Source: JBKBMT01 sp046295655 (lineage in GTDB: Bacteria; Pseudomonadota; Alphaproteobacteria; Rhodobacterales; Rhodobacteraceae). Taken from it: DNA of 64,000 bases. The stretch is from NCBI GenBank assembly GCA_046295655.1, contig JBKBMT010000005.1:10906-74905 (forward strand), written 5' to 3'. Of this stretch, positions 35,389-44,237 are shown piece by piece. Numbering within the stretch: the first letter of the stretch is position 1; the number at the start of each line of letters is the position of its first letter. The notes below the pieces were generated by a model. The model searched no databases. It saw only the letters and a program-made list of their open reading frames with translations, and was not told where the DNA came from. The translations under genes and the position numbers were made by a program.

Positions 35389-36869
35389 CAGGGAAATTCC
35401 CCCTGCACCGCCCAGCCGCCGTCGGCCGGGGTATGGAACAGCCACAGCCGGGGCCCCTCGGCGGTCTCGACCCGCCAGTAGTCGCGCGGACCGGATCGCC
35501 ACGCCGGATCGTCGAACCACCACTCCGGCGACAGCCGCTCGGGCCCCATGGCGCGCGCGGTGGCAAGCCGCTGGCCACGCCAGCGGAACCGGGCGGGCGG
35601 CAGATCGCCCGCGATGCCGGTCAGCGGTTCGGGCGGGAACAGTTCGGCCGGGCGGGGCGGGCCGGGGGGCCAGTCGTCACCGGGCGGATCGGACCAGAGC
35701 GCCGAGAGGGTGAGGAAACTGCGCTCGGGGATGTGGCTGTCGGCCGGGGCCATCCGGGTCAGCGCCTCGAACCCCAGCCGGTTGCCCAGCCGGGTCAGCA
35801 GATCGGCCAGCCGGTCTGCCCCCGCCTCGGCCCCACGGCCGACGGCGAGCTGGCGGGGCGGCAGAGCTTCGGTCACGGGTGCCGTGAGGCGCATCAGGTC
35901 GATCCCGAAACCGGCATCCACATGGTCGAGCTGCGGCGCGAACAGCGCGGCGATGGCACCGGCCTCGCGCATCGGCCGGGCAAGCCCGATCTCGACCGCG
36001 ACGCCCCCGCCATCCACCCGTCGCAGCCAAAGCCGCAGCCGCCGCGCCCCCTGTCCCGCCGCATCGAGCCGGGCACAGAGCCGGTCAAGCAGCCGGTCGA
36101 GCCCCGCGACCACATCCGCGACAAGCCCGATCGGTTCGGGCAGGGTCAGGCGGACACCGAAATGCGGCAGGTCGGGATCGGGCGACAGCGGTTCGGGTGC
36201 GGCATCCAGCGCCTGATCCAGCCGCAGCACCACCGCGGACCCGAACCGCCGCGCCAGAACCGCCCGCGGCAGGGCGACAAGGTCGCGGATCCGGCGCAAC
36301 CCCAGCCGGTGCAGCGCCGCCGCGGTATCCGGGTCAAGGCGCAGCGCGGCCGGCGGCAGATCGCCCAGCGCCGCCAGCGGCGCGCCGGGTGCAGCGATTC
36401 CCCCGCCATGCCGGGCCAGCGCCCAGGCCCCACCGCGACTGTCGCCCAGACCGGCCGCAACGGCAAACCCCAGCCGTTCCAGCCGCCCGACCGCTTCGGC
36501 CACCAGCGCCGCCTCGCCGCCGAAAAGACGCGCAACCCCGGTCAGGTCGAGCATCAGCCCGTCGGGCCCGTCCCGCGCCACCAGGGGCGAGAAACGCCCG
36601 GCCCAGCGTGCCAGCGCCGCCAGAAGCGCCGCATCCCGCCCCGGATCGGCCGGCACCGTCGCCAGCCCCGGACAGAGCGCGCGCGCATCGGCCAGCCCCA
36701 TGCCGCGCGACAGCCCGGCCGCCGCGGCCGCGGCATTCAGACAGACCAGCCGTTCGGCCCCTGCGACCCGCCCCGCCACGGCCAGCGGCGCCTCGTCCAC
36801 GCGTCCGCGCCCCGCCCGGTCGCTGGCCAGACGGGGAAACCACAGGCACAGGATGCGCCGCCCGGGCAC
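35388..36869 (-). CDS. imuB: ImuB, catalytically inactive Y-family polymerase-like protein
   Basis: ImuB is the hub of the damage-inducible mutasome: it binds the beta clamp and DnaE2. The 493-residue product starts RRILCLWFPRLASDRAGRGR, continues with ERLVCLNAAAAAAGLSRGMG, and has a Y-family little-finger region (LPHFGVRLTLPEPIGL) and a C-terminal DUF6504-like segment (YWRVETAEGPRLWLFH). The acidic catalytic residues of real Y-family polymerases are absent, as in all ImuB. The start is a GTG with GGAGGA six bases upstream, and a LexA box is 18 bp beyond. imuA, the usual first gene, is missing here. Confidence 0.93.
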   Translation of the reverse strand: MPGRRILCLWFPRLASDRAGRGRVDEAPLAVAGRVAGAERLVCLNAAAAAAGLSRGMGLADARALCPGLATVPADPGRDAALLAALARWAGRFSPLVARDGPDGLMLDLTGVARLFGGEAALVAEAVGRLERLGFAVAAGLGDSRGGAWALARHGGGIAAPGAPLAALGDLPPAALRLDPDTAAALHRLGLRRIRDLVALPRAVLARRFGSAVVLRLDQALDAAPEPLSPDPDLPHFGVRLTLPEPIGLVADVVAGLDRLLDRLCARLDAAGQGARRLRLWLRRVDGGGVAVEIGLARPMREAGAIAALFAPQLDHVDAGFGIDLMRLTAPVTEALPPRQLAVGRGAEAGADRLADLLTRLGNRLGFEALTRMAPADSHIPERSFLTLSALWSDPPGDDWPPGPPRPAELFPPEPLTGIAGDLPPARFRWRGQRLATARAMGPERLSPEWWFDDPAWRSGPRDYWRVETAEGPRLWLFHTPADGGWAVQGEFP

Positions 36870-36886
36870 GGTGTCCTCCGATAGAT

Positions 36887-36901
36887 GTTCTCTTTTCGTT
36901 C
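36887..36901. promoter_or_regulatory. LexA (SOS) box of imuB-dnaE2
   Basis: GTTC-TCTTTTC-GTTC is a perfect match to the alphaproteobacterial LexA consensus GTTC-N7-GTTC. It lies 18-32 bp upstream of the imuB GTG, so bound LexA would cover the promoter or early transcript. Strong support for DNA-damage induction. Confidence 0.88.
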
Positions 36902-36962
36902 TAGCGACAACGGAACCGGAGTCCAGAGCCTGAATCAATCCTGCCGCAAACCGGCCGCGGCG

Positions 36963-38144
36963 TCAGGGGCGCGTCTCGGCCGCGATCTCGGCCCGCGACC
37001 TGCGCCCCCGTTCGGTCGCGGACTTGAGCTGTCCGCAGGCGGCCATGATGTCCTCGCCGCGCGGGGTGCGGATCGGCGAGGCATAGCCCGCCTTGTAGAT
37101 GATGTCGGCGAAGGCCTCGATCCGCTCCCAGTCCGACCGCTCGTAGGGCGCGCCGGGCCATTCGTTGAACGGAATCAGGTTGATCTTCGCGGGGATGCCG
37201 GCGATCAGCCTGACCAGACGCCGCGCGTCGGCGTCGCTGTCGTTCACGCCCTTCAGCATCACATATTCGAAGGTGATCCGCTCCGAGTTCGACAGACGCG
37301 GATAGTCGCGCAGCGCATGCAGCAGCGTGGCGATGTTCCAGCGCCGGTTGATCGGCACCAGCCGGTCGCGCACCTCGTCGGTGGTCGCGTGGAACGACAC
37401 CGCAAGCTGACAGCCGATCTCCTCGGCCGTGCGCGCGATCTCGGGCACCACGCCCGAGGTGGACAGCGTGATCCGCCGCCGGCCCAGCGCAATGCCCTCG
37501 CCGTCCATGACCACCCGCATCGCGTCGCGGACCGCCTCGAAATTGTAAAGCGGCTCGCCCATGCCCATCAGGACGATGTTCGAGATCAGACGTTCGCCGG
37601 TCGAACCCTGGCCAGGCTTCGGCCAGTCGTCCAGATCGTCGCGCGCCAGCATGACCTGGCCCACGATCTCGGCCGCGGTCAGGTTGCGCACCAGCTTCTG
37701 GGTGCCGGTATGGCAGAAGGAACAGGTCAGGGTGCAGCCGACCTGGGACGAGATGCACAGCGTCCCGCGCCCCTCCTCGGGGATATAGACGGTTTCCACC
37801 TCGTGCCCGCCGGCGATGCGGACCAGATACTTCCTTGTGCCGTCGGCGCTGATCTGGCGGCTGACGACCTCGGGCACGGCCACCTCGAACCGGTCGGCGA
37901 GCATGGCGCGATAGTCCTTGGCGAGGTTGGTCATCGCCGCAAAGTCGCGCACCCCCCAGTGATAGATCCACTGCCAGATCTGCCCGACGCGCATCTTCGC
38001 CTGCTGCTCGGGCGTTCCGGCCTCGATCAGCGCCATGCGCAGCCGGTCGCGGGTCAGCCCGACAAGATTGGTCCGTCCGGCTTCGGGCAACCGGCGCGGC
38101 AGGGTCAGGACATCCTGCGTGATCGGGGCGGTGGGACGCGTCAT
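36963..38144 (-). CDS. rlmN: 23S rRNA (A2503-C2)/tRNA (A37-C2) methyltransferase
   Basis: A radical-SAM enzyme that methylates C2 of A2503 in 23S rRNA and A37 in some tRNAs. The 393-residue protein has the radical-SAM cysteines in [18 protein letters not shown], the SAM-binding [24 protein letters not shown], and [17 protein letters not shown]-terminal ACGQ supplies the methyl-accepting Cys. The ATG at 38144 has GAGGA upstream. It lies upstream of imuB on the same strand, but the LexA box and 93-bp gap indicate separate control. Confidence 0.95.
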   Translation of the reverse strand: MTRPTAPITQDVLTLPRRLPEAGRTNLVGLTRDRLRMALIEAGTPEQQAKMRVGQIWQWIYHWGVRDFAAMTNLAKDYRAMLADRFEVAVPEVVSRQISADGTRKYLVRIAGGHEVETVYIPEEGRGTLCISSQVGCTLTCSFCHTGTQKLVRNLTAAEIVGQVMLARDDLDDWPKPGQGSTGERLISNIVLMGMGEPLYNFEAVRDAMRVVMDGEGIALGRRRITLSTSGVVPEIARTAEEIGCQLAVSFHATTDEVRDRLVPINRRWNIATLLHALRDYPRLSNSERITFEYVMLKGVNDSDADARRLVRLIAGIPAKINLIPFNEWPGAPYERSDWERIEAFADIIYKAGYASPIRTPRGEDIMAACGQLKSATERGRRSRAEIAAETRP

Positions 38145-38198
38145 CGGGTCATCCTCGGGCGGCAAGCCGTCGATATAGGCGATCCCGCGCCGCAAATC

Positions 38199-38225
38199 AA
38201 AAGGCCCCGCGCCGAACGCGGGGCC
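38199..38225 (-). terminator. Rho-independent terminator of the IalB-family gene
   Basis: On the minus strand a 9-bp GC-only stem (GGCCCCGCG and complement, loop of five) is followed by TTTTGATTTG. It starts 22 bp after the IalB-family stop and separates it from rlmN. Confidence 0.85.
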
Positions 38226-38246
38226 CGAACGGCTACGACGCGGGGC

Positions 38247-38771
38247 TCAGCGGCACTGGCGCTCGGCCTCCTCCATCGCGGCGGTGAACCCCAGAAGCGA
38301 GAAGGTGTCGCGGGTGGTGGTGCCCCGGCCGGAGCGCCCGGTGACGATCGCCTGGGCCCCGCGCTTCATCGCCGCCAGCAGCGCCGCATCGTCGTTGGCA
38401 TTCGCCGGCCAGGCCCATTCGCCATCGGTGAACAGCTGGAACGTCTCGTTGCCGATCTCGACCCCGACGTTCGAGCCGGGCGCGAAGGGATAGCCGCCGG
38501 TAAAGGAAATCTCGCCCCGCGCACCGGTGCCCGGACGGAAGGTGACGAACAGAAGTATGTCGCCGCGCCGCACCGACACCGGGCGGCCGTCGCGGGTGTT
38601 CACCGTCTCCTTCGGGGCCGAAACGCCCCAGCATTCCTTGGGATTGCCCTCGGTGAACACGCTCCAGTCGGTCCGCGTGGCCACCCGGTTGGTGGATTCC
38701 TGACCCAGCGCCGCGGTTGCCCCCAGCGTCACCGCCACGCCGAGAAGCGCGCCCGTGATCCGTGTCATCAT
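38247..38771 (-). CDS. Invasion-associated locus B (IalB) family periplasmic protein
   Basis: A 174-residue secreted protein. It has a signal peptide (MMTRITGALLGVAVTLGATA, cleaved around AALG-QES), and the family core: SVFTEGNPKECWGVSAP, RDGRPVSVRRGDILLFVTF, GEISFTGGYPFAPGSNVGVE, FQLFTDGEWAWPANANDDA, and a C-terminal Cys. Despite the Bartonella-derived name, IalB-fold proteins are common in free-living rhodobacteria and their function is not known. It is divergent from the asparaginase gene and has its own terminator. Confidence 0.87.
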   Translation of the reverse strand: MMTRITGALLGVAVTLGATAALGQESTNRVATRTDWSVFTEGNPKECWGVSAPKETVNTRDGRPVSVRRGDILLFVTFRPGTGARGEISFTGGYPFAPGSNVGVEIGNETFQLFTDGEWAWPANANDDAALLAAMKRGAQAIVTGRSGRGTTTRDTFSLLGFTAAMEEAERQCR

Positions 38772-38940
38772 GTCCCCAAAGCCTCCAGCCGTTGTGCCTC
38801 TGCCCGCCCTGCCGGTCGCTTCGGCACGACCTTTTCCGGTGGCACGGGTCATATCAACTCGATATCCGGGTTGATAGCGCGAAAATGGCCGCAAACGGAA
38901 CCCCGGCGGCAGAAAATCGCGCATCTGTGAGAGGACGGAG

Positions 38941-39927
38941 ATGACGGCAACCAGGATGGTGGAACTGTGGCGCGGCGGAATGCTGGAAAGCGTTCATTCC
39001 GGGCATGCGGCGGTGTGCGATGCCTCTGGCGCGGTGATCGAAGGCTGGGGCGACCCGGCGACGGTGATCTTTCCGCGGTCGGCCTGCAAGATGATCCAGG
39101 CGCTGCCGCTGCTCGAAAGCGGAGCCGGCGCCGGTCTGTCGTCCGAGCGGCTGGCGCTTGCCTGCGCCAGCCATAACGGCGCGGCCCTGCACGTCGGCCA
39201 TGTGACGGAATGGCTGTCCGAGATCGGACGGACCGAGGCCGACCTGCGCTGCGGCGCCCACGAGCCGAAGGACGAGGCAGAACGCGACCGGCTGATCCGG
39301 GCCGGCGAACGTCCCTGTCAGATCCACAACAACTGTTCCGGCAAGCACACGGGCTTTCTGATGTTGGCCCGCCACCTGCGCGCCGGGCCGGAATATGTGG
39401 AGATCGACCATCCCGTGCAGCAGGCCGTCCGCGCAGCCTTCGAGGAGGTGACCGGCGCGCCTTCGCCGGCGACCGGAATCGACGGGTGTTCGGCACCCAA
39501 CTTCGCCACCTCGGTCGCCGGGCTGGCCCGTGCCATGGCGCTTTTCGCCGTCGCCGGTCCGGGTGGCGATGCCCGCGAACGCGCGATGCACCGGCTGACC
39601 CGCGCCATGGCCGAACGGCCCGAATTCGTGGCCGGCGAGGGACGAGCCTGCACCGAGCTGATGCGCGCCATGGGCGGGCGCGTCGCGATCAAGACCGGGG
39701 CCGAGGGGGTTTTCGTGGCGATCCTGCCCGAACAGCGCCTTGGCGTCGCGCTCAAGATCGCCGACGGTGCCGCCCGCGCCGCCGAGGCGGCCGTGGCCGC
39801 GATCCTCGTCAAGTTGGGCGCACTGCCCCCCGATCATCCCGCAACCCGGCGCCATCTGGACGCGCCGCAGTACAACTGGCGCGGGATCAGGACCGGCGAG
39901 GTGCGACTGGCGGCGGATTTTCCCTGA
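38941..39927 (+). CDS. Asparaginase (Rhizobium etli type II/PF06089)
   Basis: It hydrolyses asparagine to aspartate and ammonia. The 328-residue sequence belongs to the rhizobial asparaginase family, unrelated to the E. coli enzymes: FPRSACKMIQALPLLESGA, LACASHNGAALHVGHV, CGAHEPKDEAERDRLIRAG, HNNCSGKHTGFLMLARHL, IDGCSAPNFATSVAGLAR, and VAIKTGAEGVFVAI. The SxxK pair in PRSACKM is the catalytic Ser/Lys set in this fold. No signal peptide is seen. The ATG has GGACGGAG upstream. It is followed after 114 bp by the ynj-like genes. Confidence 0.9.
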   Translation: MTATRMVELWRGGMLESVHSGHAAVCDASGAVIEGWGDPATVIFPRSACKMIQALPLLESGAGAGLSSERLALACASHNGAALHVGHVTEWLSEIGRTEADLRCGAHEPKDEAERDRLIRAGERPCQIHNNCSGKHTGFLMLARHLRAGPEYVEIDHPVQQAVRAAFEEVTGAPSPATGIDGCSAPNFATSVAGLARAMALFAVAGPGGDARERAMHRLTRAMAERPEFVAGEGRACTELMRAMGGRVAIKTGAEGVFVAILPEQRLGVALKIADGAARAAEAAVAAILVKLGALPPDHPATRRHLDAPQYNWRGIRTGEVRLAADFP

Positions 39928-40041
39928 GAATTTCCTGAGGTCAGTGAAACAATTCGCCCAGCACGCCGTATCTTGGGTCATGGATACGATCTCGGCTCTC
40001 TCTCGCAAGCGGCGCCCGGCCACGGAAGACGGTGAGGCAGG

Positions 40042-40707
40042 ATGATCGATGCGCGGCTTCTTCCCCTGCAGCGGCGGCTGCTGGCCGGCCCGGGCGCCTG
40101 GCTCGCCGCCCGCGGGGCGACGGCCGATCAGGTGACGCTGTGCGGCTTTGCGCTGGGGCTTCTGTCGGTGCCGGCGCTGGCTGGCGGTTACGTCCTGACC
40201 GCGCTGGCGCTGATCGTCGTCAACCGTCTGTTCGACGGGCTGGACGGCGCCGTGGCGCGGGCATCGGGGCCACACCCGCGCGGAGCGTTCCTCGACATCA
40301 GCGCCGATTTCCTGTTCTACGCGCTGGTGCCGCTGGGCTTTGCCATGGCCGATCCGGCAGCGAATGCGCTGCCGGCAGCGGTTCTGATCGCGGCCTTCAT
40401 GGGCACCGGATCGAGCTTTCTGGCCTTCGCCGCGGTCGCCGCCGCGCAGGGACGCGGGAGCGCCGACTATCCCGACAAGGGCATCCCCTATATCGGCGGC
40501 CTGACGGAAGGCGCCGAGACCATCGGCGTCTTCGTCGCCATGTGCCTGTTTCCACAGCAGTTCGCCTGGCTTGCCTACGGCTTTGCCGCCGCCTGCACCC
40601 TGACCACCGCAAGCCGCTGGGTTGCCGGCTGGCGGGCCTTTTCACCCGGCGCACAGCCCCTGCCGACACCGGCCGAAAGTGACCGGTCCCGGCGCCGCGC
40701 GATCTGA
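40042..40707 (+). CDS. ynjF: CDP-alcohol phosphatidyltransferase family membrane protein (YnjF-like)
   Basis: A 221-residue inner-membrane protein with about five to six spans. It holds the CDP-alcohol phosphotransferase signature DGLDGAVARASGPHPRGAFLDISAD, whose Asp residues bind the metal and CDP-linked substrate. The alcohol acceptor is not known. It directly precedes ynjB-, ynjC- and ynjD-like genes, and in E. coli ynjF lies in the same neighbourhood, so the assignment is by family and synteny. The ATG has GAGGCAGG and overlaps a 21-codon upstream open frame (stop at 40043-40045). Confidence 0.85.
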   Translation: MIDARLLPLQRRLLAGPGAWLAARGATADQVTLCGFALGLLSVPALAGGYVLTALALIVVNRLFDGLDGAVARASGPHPRGAFLDISADFLFYALVPLGFAMADPAANALPAAVLIAAFMGTGSSFLAFAAVAAAQGRGSADYPDKGIPYIGGLTEGAETIGVFVAMCLFPQQFAWLAYGFAAACTLTTASRWVAGWRAFSPGAQPLPTPAESDRSRRRAI

Positions 40708-40720
40708 AGGATCCGATGAC

Positions 40721-41911
40721 ATGATGCAGCGTCCCGTGCTTTCCGCCCTCATCGCCGCCTGCCTTGCCCTGCCTGCCGCCGCCGACTGGTCGCAGATCGA
40801 GGCCGCAGCACGCGGCCAGACCGTCTATTGGCATGCCTGGGGCGGGGACGAACGGACCAACGACTTCATCGCCTGGGCAGGGCGCGAGACCGAGCGGCGC
40901 CACGGCGTATCGATCGTCCACGTCAAGCTGTCCTCGACATCCGAGGCAGTGGCCCGGGTGCTGTCGGAACGTGCGGCCGGGCGCGACAGCGGCGGGGCGG
41001 TGGACCTGATCTGGATCAATGGACCGAACTTCCTGTCCATGAAGGAACAGGGATTGCTGTTCGGCCCCTTCGTCGCGGATCTGCCCAACGCCCGCTATGT
41101 CGACCTTTCGCCCGAGGCGCCCGCGAGCCTCGATTTCACGGTGCCGGTCGAGGGACTGGAATCGCCCTGGCGACTGGCGCGTTTCGTCTTCGTCCACGAC
41201 AGCGCCCGGGTTCCCGACCCGCCGCGCCGGATGGCGGACTTCCCGGCCTGGGCCGAAGCAAACCCCGCTCGGCTGACCCATCCCAATCCCGCGAACTTCA
41301 TGGGCGCGACCTTTCTGAAGCAGGCGCTGGTGGAACTGTCGCCAGACCCGGCCGCGTTGCTTCTGCCCCCTGACGACGCGTCCTATGCCGCCCAGACCGG
41401 ACCGCTGTGGGACTGGTACGACTGCCTGCTGCCGCATCTGTGGCGCAGCGGCCGGGACTTTCCCGAAAACGAATCGGTTCAGGCGCAGTTGCTGTCGGAC
41501 GGCGAGATCGACATCACCATGGCTTTCGACCCGGCCTTTGCGGCAGCCGGGATCGCGCGGGGCCTTCTGCCCGAGACGGCGCGGGTGTTCGTGCCCGAGA
41601 CCGGCAGCATCGGCAACGTGAGTTTCGTCGCCATCCCGTACAATGCCGCGAATCGCGAGGGCGCGATGGTGGTGGCGAACTTCCTGCTGGATCCGGCGAC
41701 CCAGGCCCGTCAGCAGGACATCACCGTTCTGGGCGCCTTTTCGGTGCTGGACCAGAACCGTCTGTCCGAGGCCGAGCGCGCCCTTTTCGCCGCGCTTCCG
41801 GCGCACCCCGCCCTGCCGACGCTCGAGGATCTCGGCCCCACCCTGGCCGAACCGCACCCGGACTGGATGACGCGGCTGACCGAGGACTGGGCGCGGCGCT
41901 ACACGCGCTAG
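40721..41911 (+). CDS. ynjB: YnjB-family ABC transporter substrate-binding protein
   Basis: A 396-residue periplasmic binding protein of COG4134. It has a short signal peptide (MMQRPVLSALIAACLALPAA, cleaved near ADW), then QTVYWHAWGGDERTNDFIAW, a conserved INGPNFLSMKEQGLLFGPF, LTHPNPANFMGATFLKQAL, and SIGNVSFVAIPYNAANREGA. Members are uncharacterised; remote similarity to thiamine-binding ThiB proteins suggests a small organic solute. It starts 13 bp after ynjF and five bases before ynjC, so it is part of one operon. Confidence 0.88.
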   Translation: MMQRPVLSALIAACLALPAAADWSQIEAAARGQTVYWHAWGGDERTNDFIAWAGRETERRHGVSIVHVKLSSTSEAVARVLSERAAGRDSGGAVDLIWINGPNFLSMKEQGLLFGPFVADLPNARYVDLSPEAPASLDFTVPVEGLESPWRLARFVFVHDSARVPDPPRRMADFPAWAEANPARLTHPNPANFMGATFLKQALVELSPDPAALLLPPDDASYAAQTGPLWDWYDCLLPHLWRSGRDFPENESVQAQLLSDGEIDITMAFDPAFAAAGIARGLLPETARVFVPETGSIGNVSFVAIPYNAANREGAMVVANFLLDPATQARQQDITVLGAFSVLDQNRLSEAERALFAALPAHPALPTLEDLGPTLAEPHPDWMTRLTEDWARRYTR

Positions 41912-41916
41912 ACCCG

Positions 41917-43599
41917 GTGCGCCGCGCGGTCCTGATCATCGTCGTCCTGCTGATCGGCGTGCCGGTCCTTGCAGGGCTGGCCGAAACCTTTCGCGGCGCC
42001 TTCGGCATCATGCCGGTGCTCGGACTGACCGAGCCGGGTCTCGACGCATGGCGCAGTCTTGCGGGGCAGCCGGGCTTTGTCACCGCGCTGCGGCTGACGG
42101 TCACGACCGGGCTGGCCGCGGCGGCGCTTTCGACGGCAATCGCCCTGCTCGCGGTTGCGGGGCTGCACGGTGCCGGGCGCGGCCGGATCGCACTGCGGCT
42201 GCTCGCGCCGGTCCTTGCAACCCCGCACAGCGCACTTGCCGTCGGGCTGGCGTTCCTGATCGCCCCGTCCGGCTGGATCCTGCGGCTGATCTCGCCCTGG
42301 GCCACCGGTTCGACCCAACCGCCCGATCTTGCCACGGTGGGCGATCCGGCGGGGCTTGCGCTGATCCTGGGGCTGGTGGTCAAGGAAGTGCCGTTCCTCG
42401 TGCTGGTGATGACGGCGGCGCTGACGCAGATCCCGGTTCGGGCGCATCTCGCCGCCGGTCGGGCGCTTGGCTATTCGGCGGCGGCGGTCTGGATGCGCGT
42501 CCTGCTGCCACAGCTCCTTCCGCTCGTCCGGCTGCCGGTGCTGGCGGTCGTGGCCTATTCGGTGTCGGTCGTGGACATGGCGCTGGTCCTCGGTCCGGGC
42601 AATCCGCCGACCCTGTCGGTCGCGGTGTTTCGCTGGTTTGCCGACCCGGACCTTGGCCGGCTGCCGGCCGCGCTGGCCGGGGCGAGCCTTGTCGGGCTGA
42701 CCGTCGCGGCAGCCATCGCAGGCTGGCTCCTGGTCGAGCGGCTGATCGCATGGGCCGGCCGCGTCTGGATCCGCCGGGGCGCCCGCGGCCGCGCCGAGAC
42801 CGTGCTGACCCGGACCGCAGGTGCACTGGCCTTGACGCTGGCCTTTGTCGGGCTTGCCGCGATCCTCGCGCTGGCGCTGTGGTCGGTCGCGTTCCGCTGG
42901 CCCTTCCCTTCCGCCCTGCCGGAAAGCTGGACCCTGCGCGCCTGGGGCAATACCGCGACCTGGGGCCCCGCGCTGGCGAATTCGGTGCTGATCGGAGCGG
43001 GTGCGACCGGGCTTGCACTGTGCCTTGCAATTGCCTGGCTCGAGGCAGAGGACCGTGCGGGGCGACGCTACCCGCTGCTTGGCGCGGCAGTGATCTGGAT
43101 CCCGCTGCTGGTGCCGCAGATCGCGTTCCTTTACGGGACCGGCGTCCTGTTCCTTCGTCTGGGGGTGCAACCGGGCCATGCGGCAGTGATCGCGGGGCAC
43201 CTTCTGTTCGTCTTTCCCTATGTCATGCTCGTGCTTGCCGATCCGTGGCGAAGGCTCGACCCGCGCCTGACCCGGACGGCCTCGGCGCTTGGCACCGGCC
43301 CCTGGGGACGGCTGTGGCGCGTCAAGCTGCCGATCCTTCTGCGGCCGGTCGCGACCGCCGCGGCGATCGGCTTTGCGGTATCGGCTGCGCAGTTCCTGCC
43401 CACGCTCCTGCTGGGTGCGGGCCGGGTTTCGACCCTGGCGACCGAGGCCGTGAGCCTCGCCTCGGGCTCGGATCGCCGGCTGGCCGGGCTGGTCGGCCTG
43501 GTCCTTGCGGGCCTGCCGCTCGGGGCCTACGCGCTTGCGCTTGGCCTGCCGCCGCTGTTGCACCGCAAGCGACGCGGGCTTATGCCCGAGGTGGCATGA
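41917..43599 (+). CDS. ynjC: YnjC-like ABC permease, two fused membrane domains
   Basis: A 560-residue inner-membrane permease with about 12 spans, formed by two BPD_transp_1 units in tandem. Each half has an EAA-type loop that contacts the ATPase (AAGRALGYSAAAVWMRVLLP in the first, TASALGTGPWGRLWRVKLPI in the second). The GTG start lies five bases after the ynjB stop; no strong ribosome site is visible, so translation may be coupled. Fused permeases of this layout also occur in thiamine and iron transporters, but the whole set best matches ynjBCD. Confidence 0.88.
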   Translation: MRRAVLIIVVLLIGVPVLAGLAETFRGAFGIMPVLGLTEPGLDAWRSLAGQPGFVTALRLTVTTGLAAAALSTAIALLAVAGLHGAGRGRIALRLLAPVLATPHSALAVGLAFLIAPSGWILRLISPWATGSTQPPDLATVGDPAGLALILGLVVKEVPFLVLVMTAALTQIPVRAHLAAGRALGYSAAAVWMRVLLPQLLPLVRLPVLAVVAYSVSVVDMALVLGPGNPPTLSVAVFRWFADPDLGRLPAALAGASLVGLTVAAAIAGWLLVERLIAWAGRVWIRRGARGRAETVLTRTAGALALTLAFVGLAAILALALWSVAFRWPFPSALPESWTLRAWGNTATWGPALANSVLIGAGATGLALCLAIAWLEAEDRAGRRYPLLGAAVIWIPLLVPQIAFLYGTGVLFLRLGVQPGHAAVIAGHLLFVFPYVMLVLADPWRRLDPRLTRTASALGTGPWGRLWRVKLPILLRPVATAAAIGFAVSAAQFLPTLLLGAGRVSTLATEAVSLASGSDRRLAGLVGLVLAGLPLGAYALALGLPPLLHRKRRGLMPEVA

Positions 43600-44237
43600 C
43601 GCTGGAACTCGACCGCCTCGCAGTTGCCGTTCCCGGCGCGCGGAAACCCCTGTTTCCCCCGCTTTCGCTTCGGGTCGAGGGTGGTGTGGTGACCAGCGTC
43701 ATGGGGCCGTCCGGCGCCGGAAAATCAACCCTGCTCGATGCCATCGGGGGCCATCTTCCGGGCGGGTTCACGGTGACGGGCCGGGTGCTGCTGGACGGCC
43801 GCGATGTCACGCATCTGCCGCCCGAGGCACGGCGGATCGGGGTGCTGTTCCAGGATGCGATGCTGTTTCCGCATCTGTCGGTCGGCGACAATCTTGCCTT
43901 CGGGCTGTCACCGCGCCATCGCAGCCGCCGCGCGCGGGCCGATGCGGTGGCCTCGGCACTTGCGCAGGCGGGACTTGCGGGGATGGGCGACCGCGATCCC
44001 GCAACCCTGTCGGGCGGGCAGAGGGCGAGGGCGGCGCTGATGCGCGCCCTCATGGCAGAGCCGCGCGCCCTGCTTCTGGACGAACCCTTCGGCAAGCTCG
44101 ATACCGCATTGCGGGCCGAGATGCGCCGCTTCACCTTCGTCCACGTGCAACGCGCCGCGATCCCGGCACTGCTGGTCACCCACGACCCGGGCGATGCCGC
44201 GGCCGCGGCCGGCCCGGTGGTGATGCTTCAGCCCTGA
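43596..44237 (+). CDS. ynjD: YnjD-like ABC transporter ATP-binding protein
   Basis: A 213-residue ATPase that energises the YnjC permease. Walker A is [19 protein letters not shown], the Q-loop is [14 protein letters not shown], the signature is [19 protein letters not shown], Walker B is [11 protein letters not shown], and the switch His is in [14 protein letters not shown]. The ATG overlaps the ynjC stop (ATGA). It overlaps the convergent leuB gene by 10 bp, so there is no room for a terminator. Confidence 0.92.
   Translation: MTLELDRLAVAVPGARKPLFPPLSLRVEGGVVTSVMGPSGAGKSTLLDAIGGHLPGGFTVTGRVLLDGRDVTHLPPEARRIGVLFQDAMLFPHLSVGDNLAFGLSPRHRSRRARADAVASALAQAGLAGMGDRDPATLSGGQRARAALMRALMAEPRALLLDEPFGKLDTALRAEMRRFTFVHVQRAAIPALLVTHDPGDAAAAAGPVVMLQP

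Noticed and set aside
31849..35481. A 1210-codon plus-strand frame
   Set aside because: It is antisense to the ATPase and dnaE2, low-complexity in composition, and caused by GC-rich third-position bias.
39980..40045. A 21-codon frame (MDTISALSRKRRPATEDGEA) whose stop overlaps the ynjF ATG
   Set aside because: No ribosome site and no distinctive composition. It could be a coupling leader, but the evidence is too weak to annotate.
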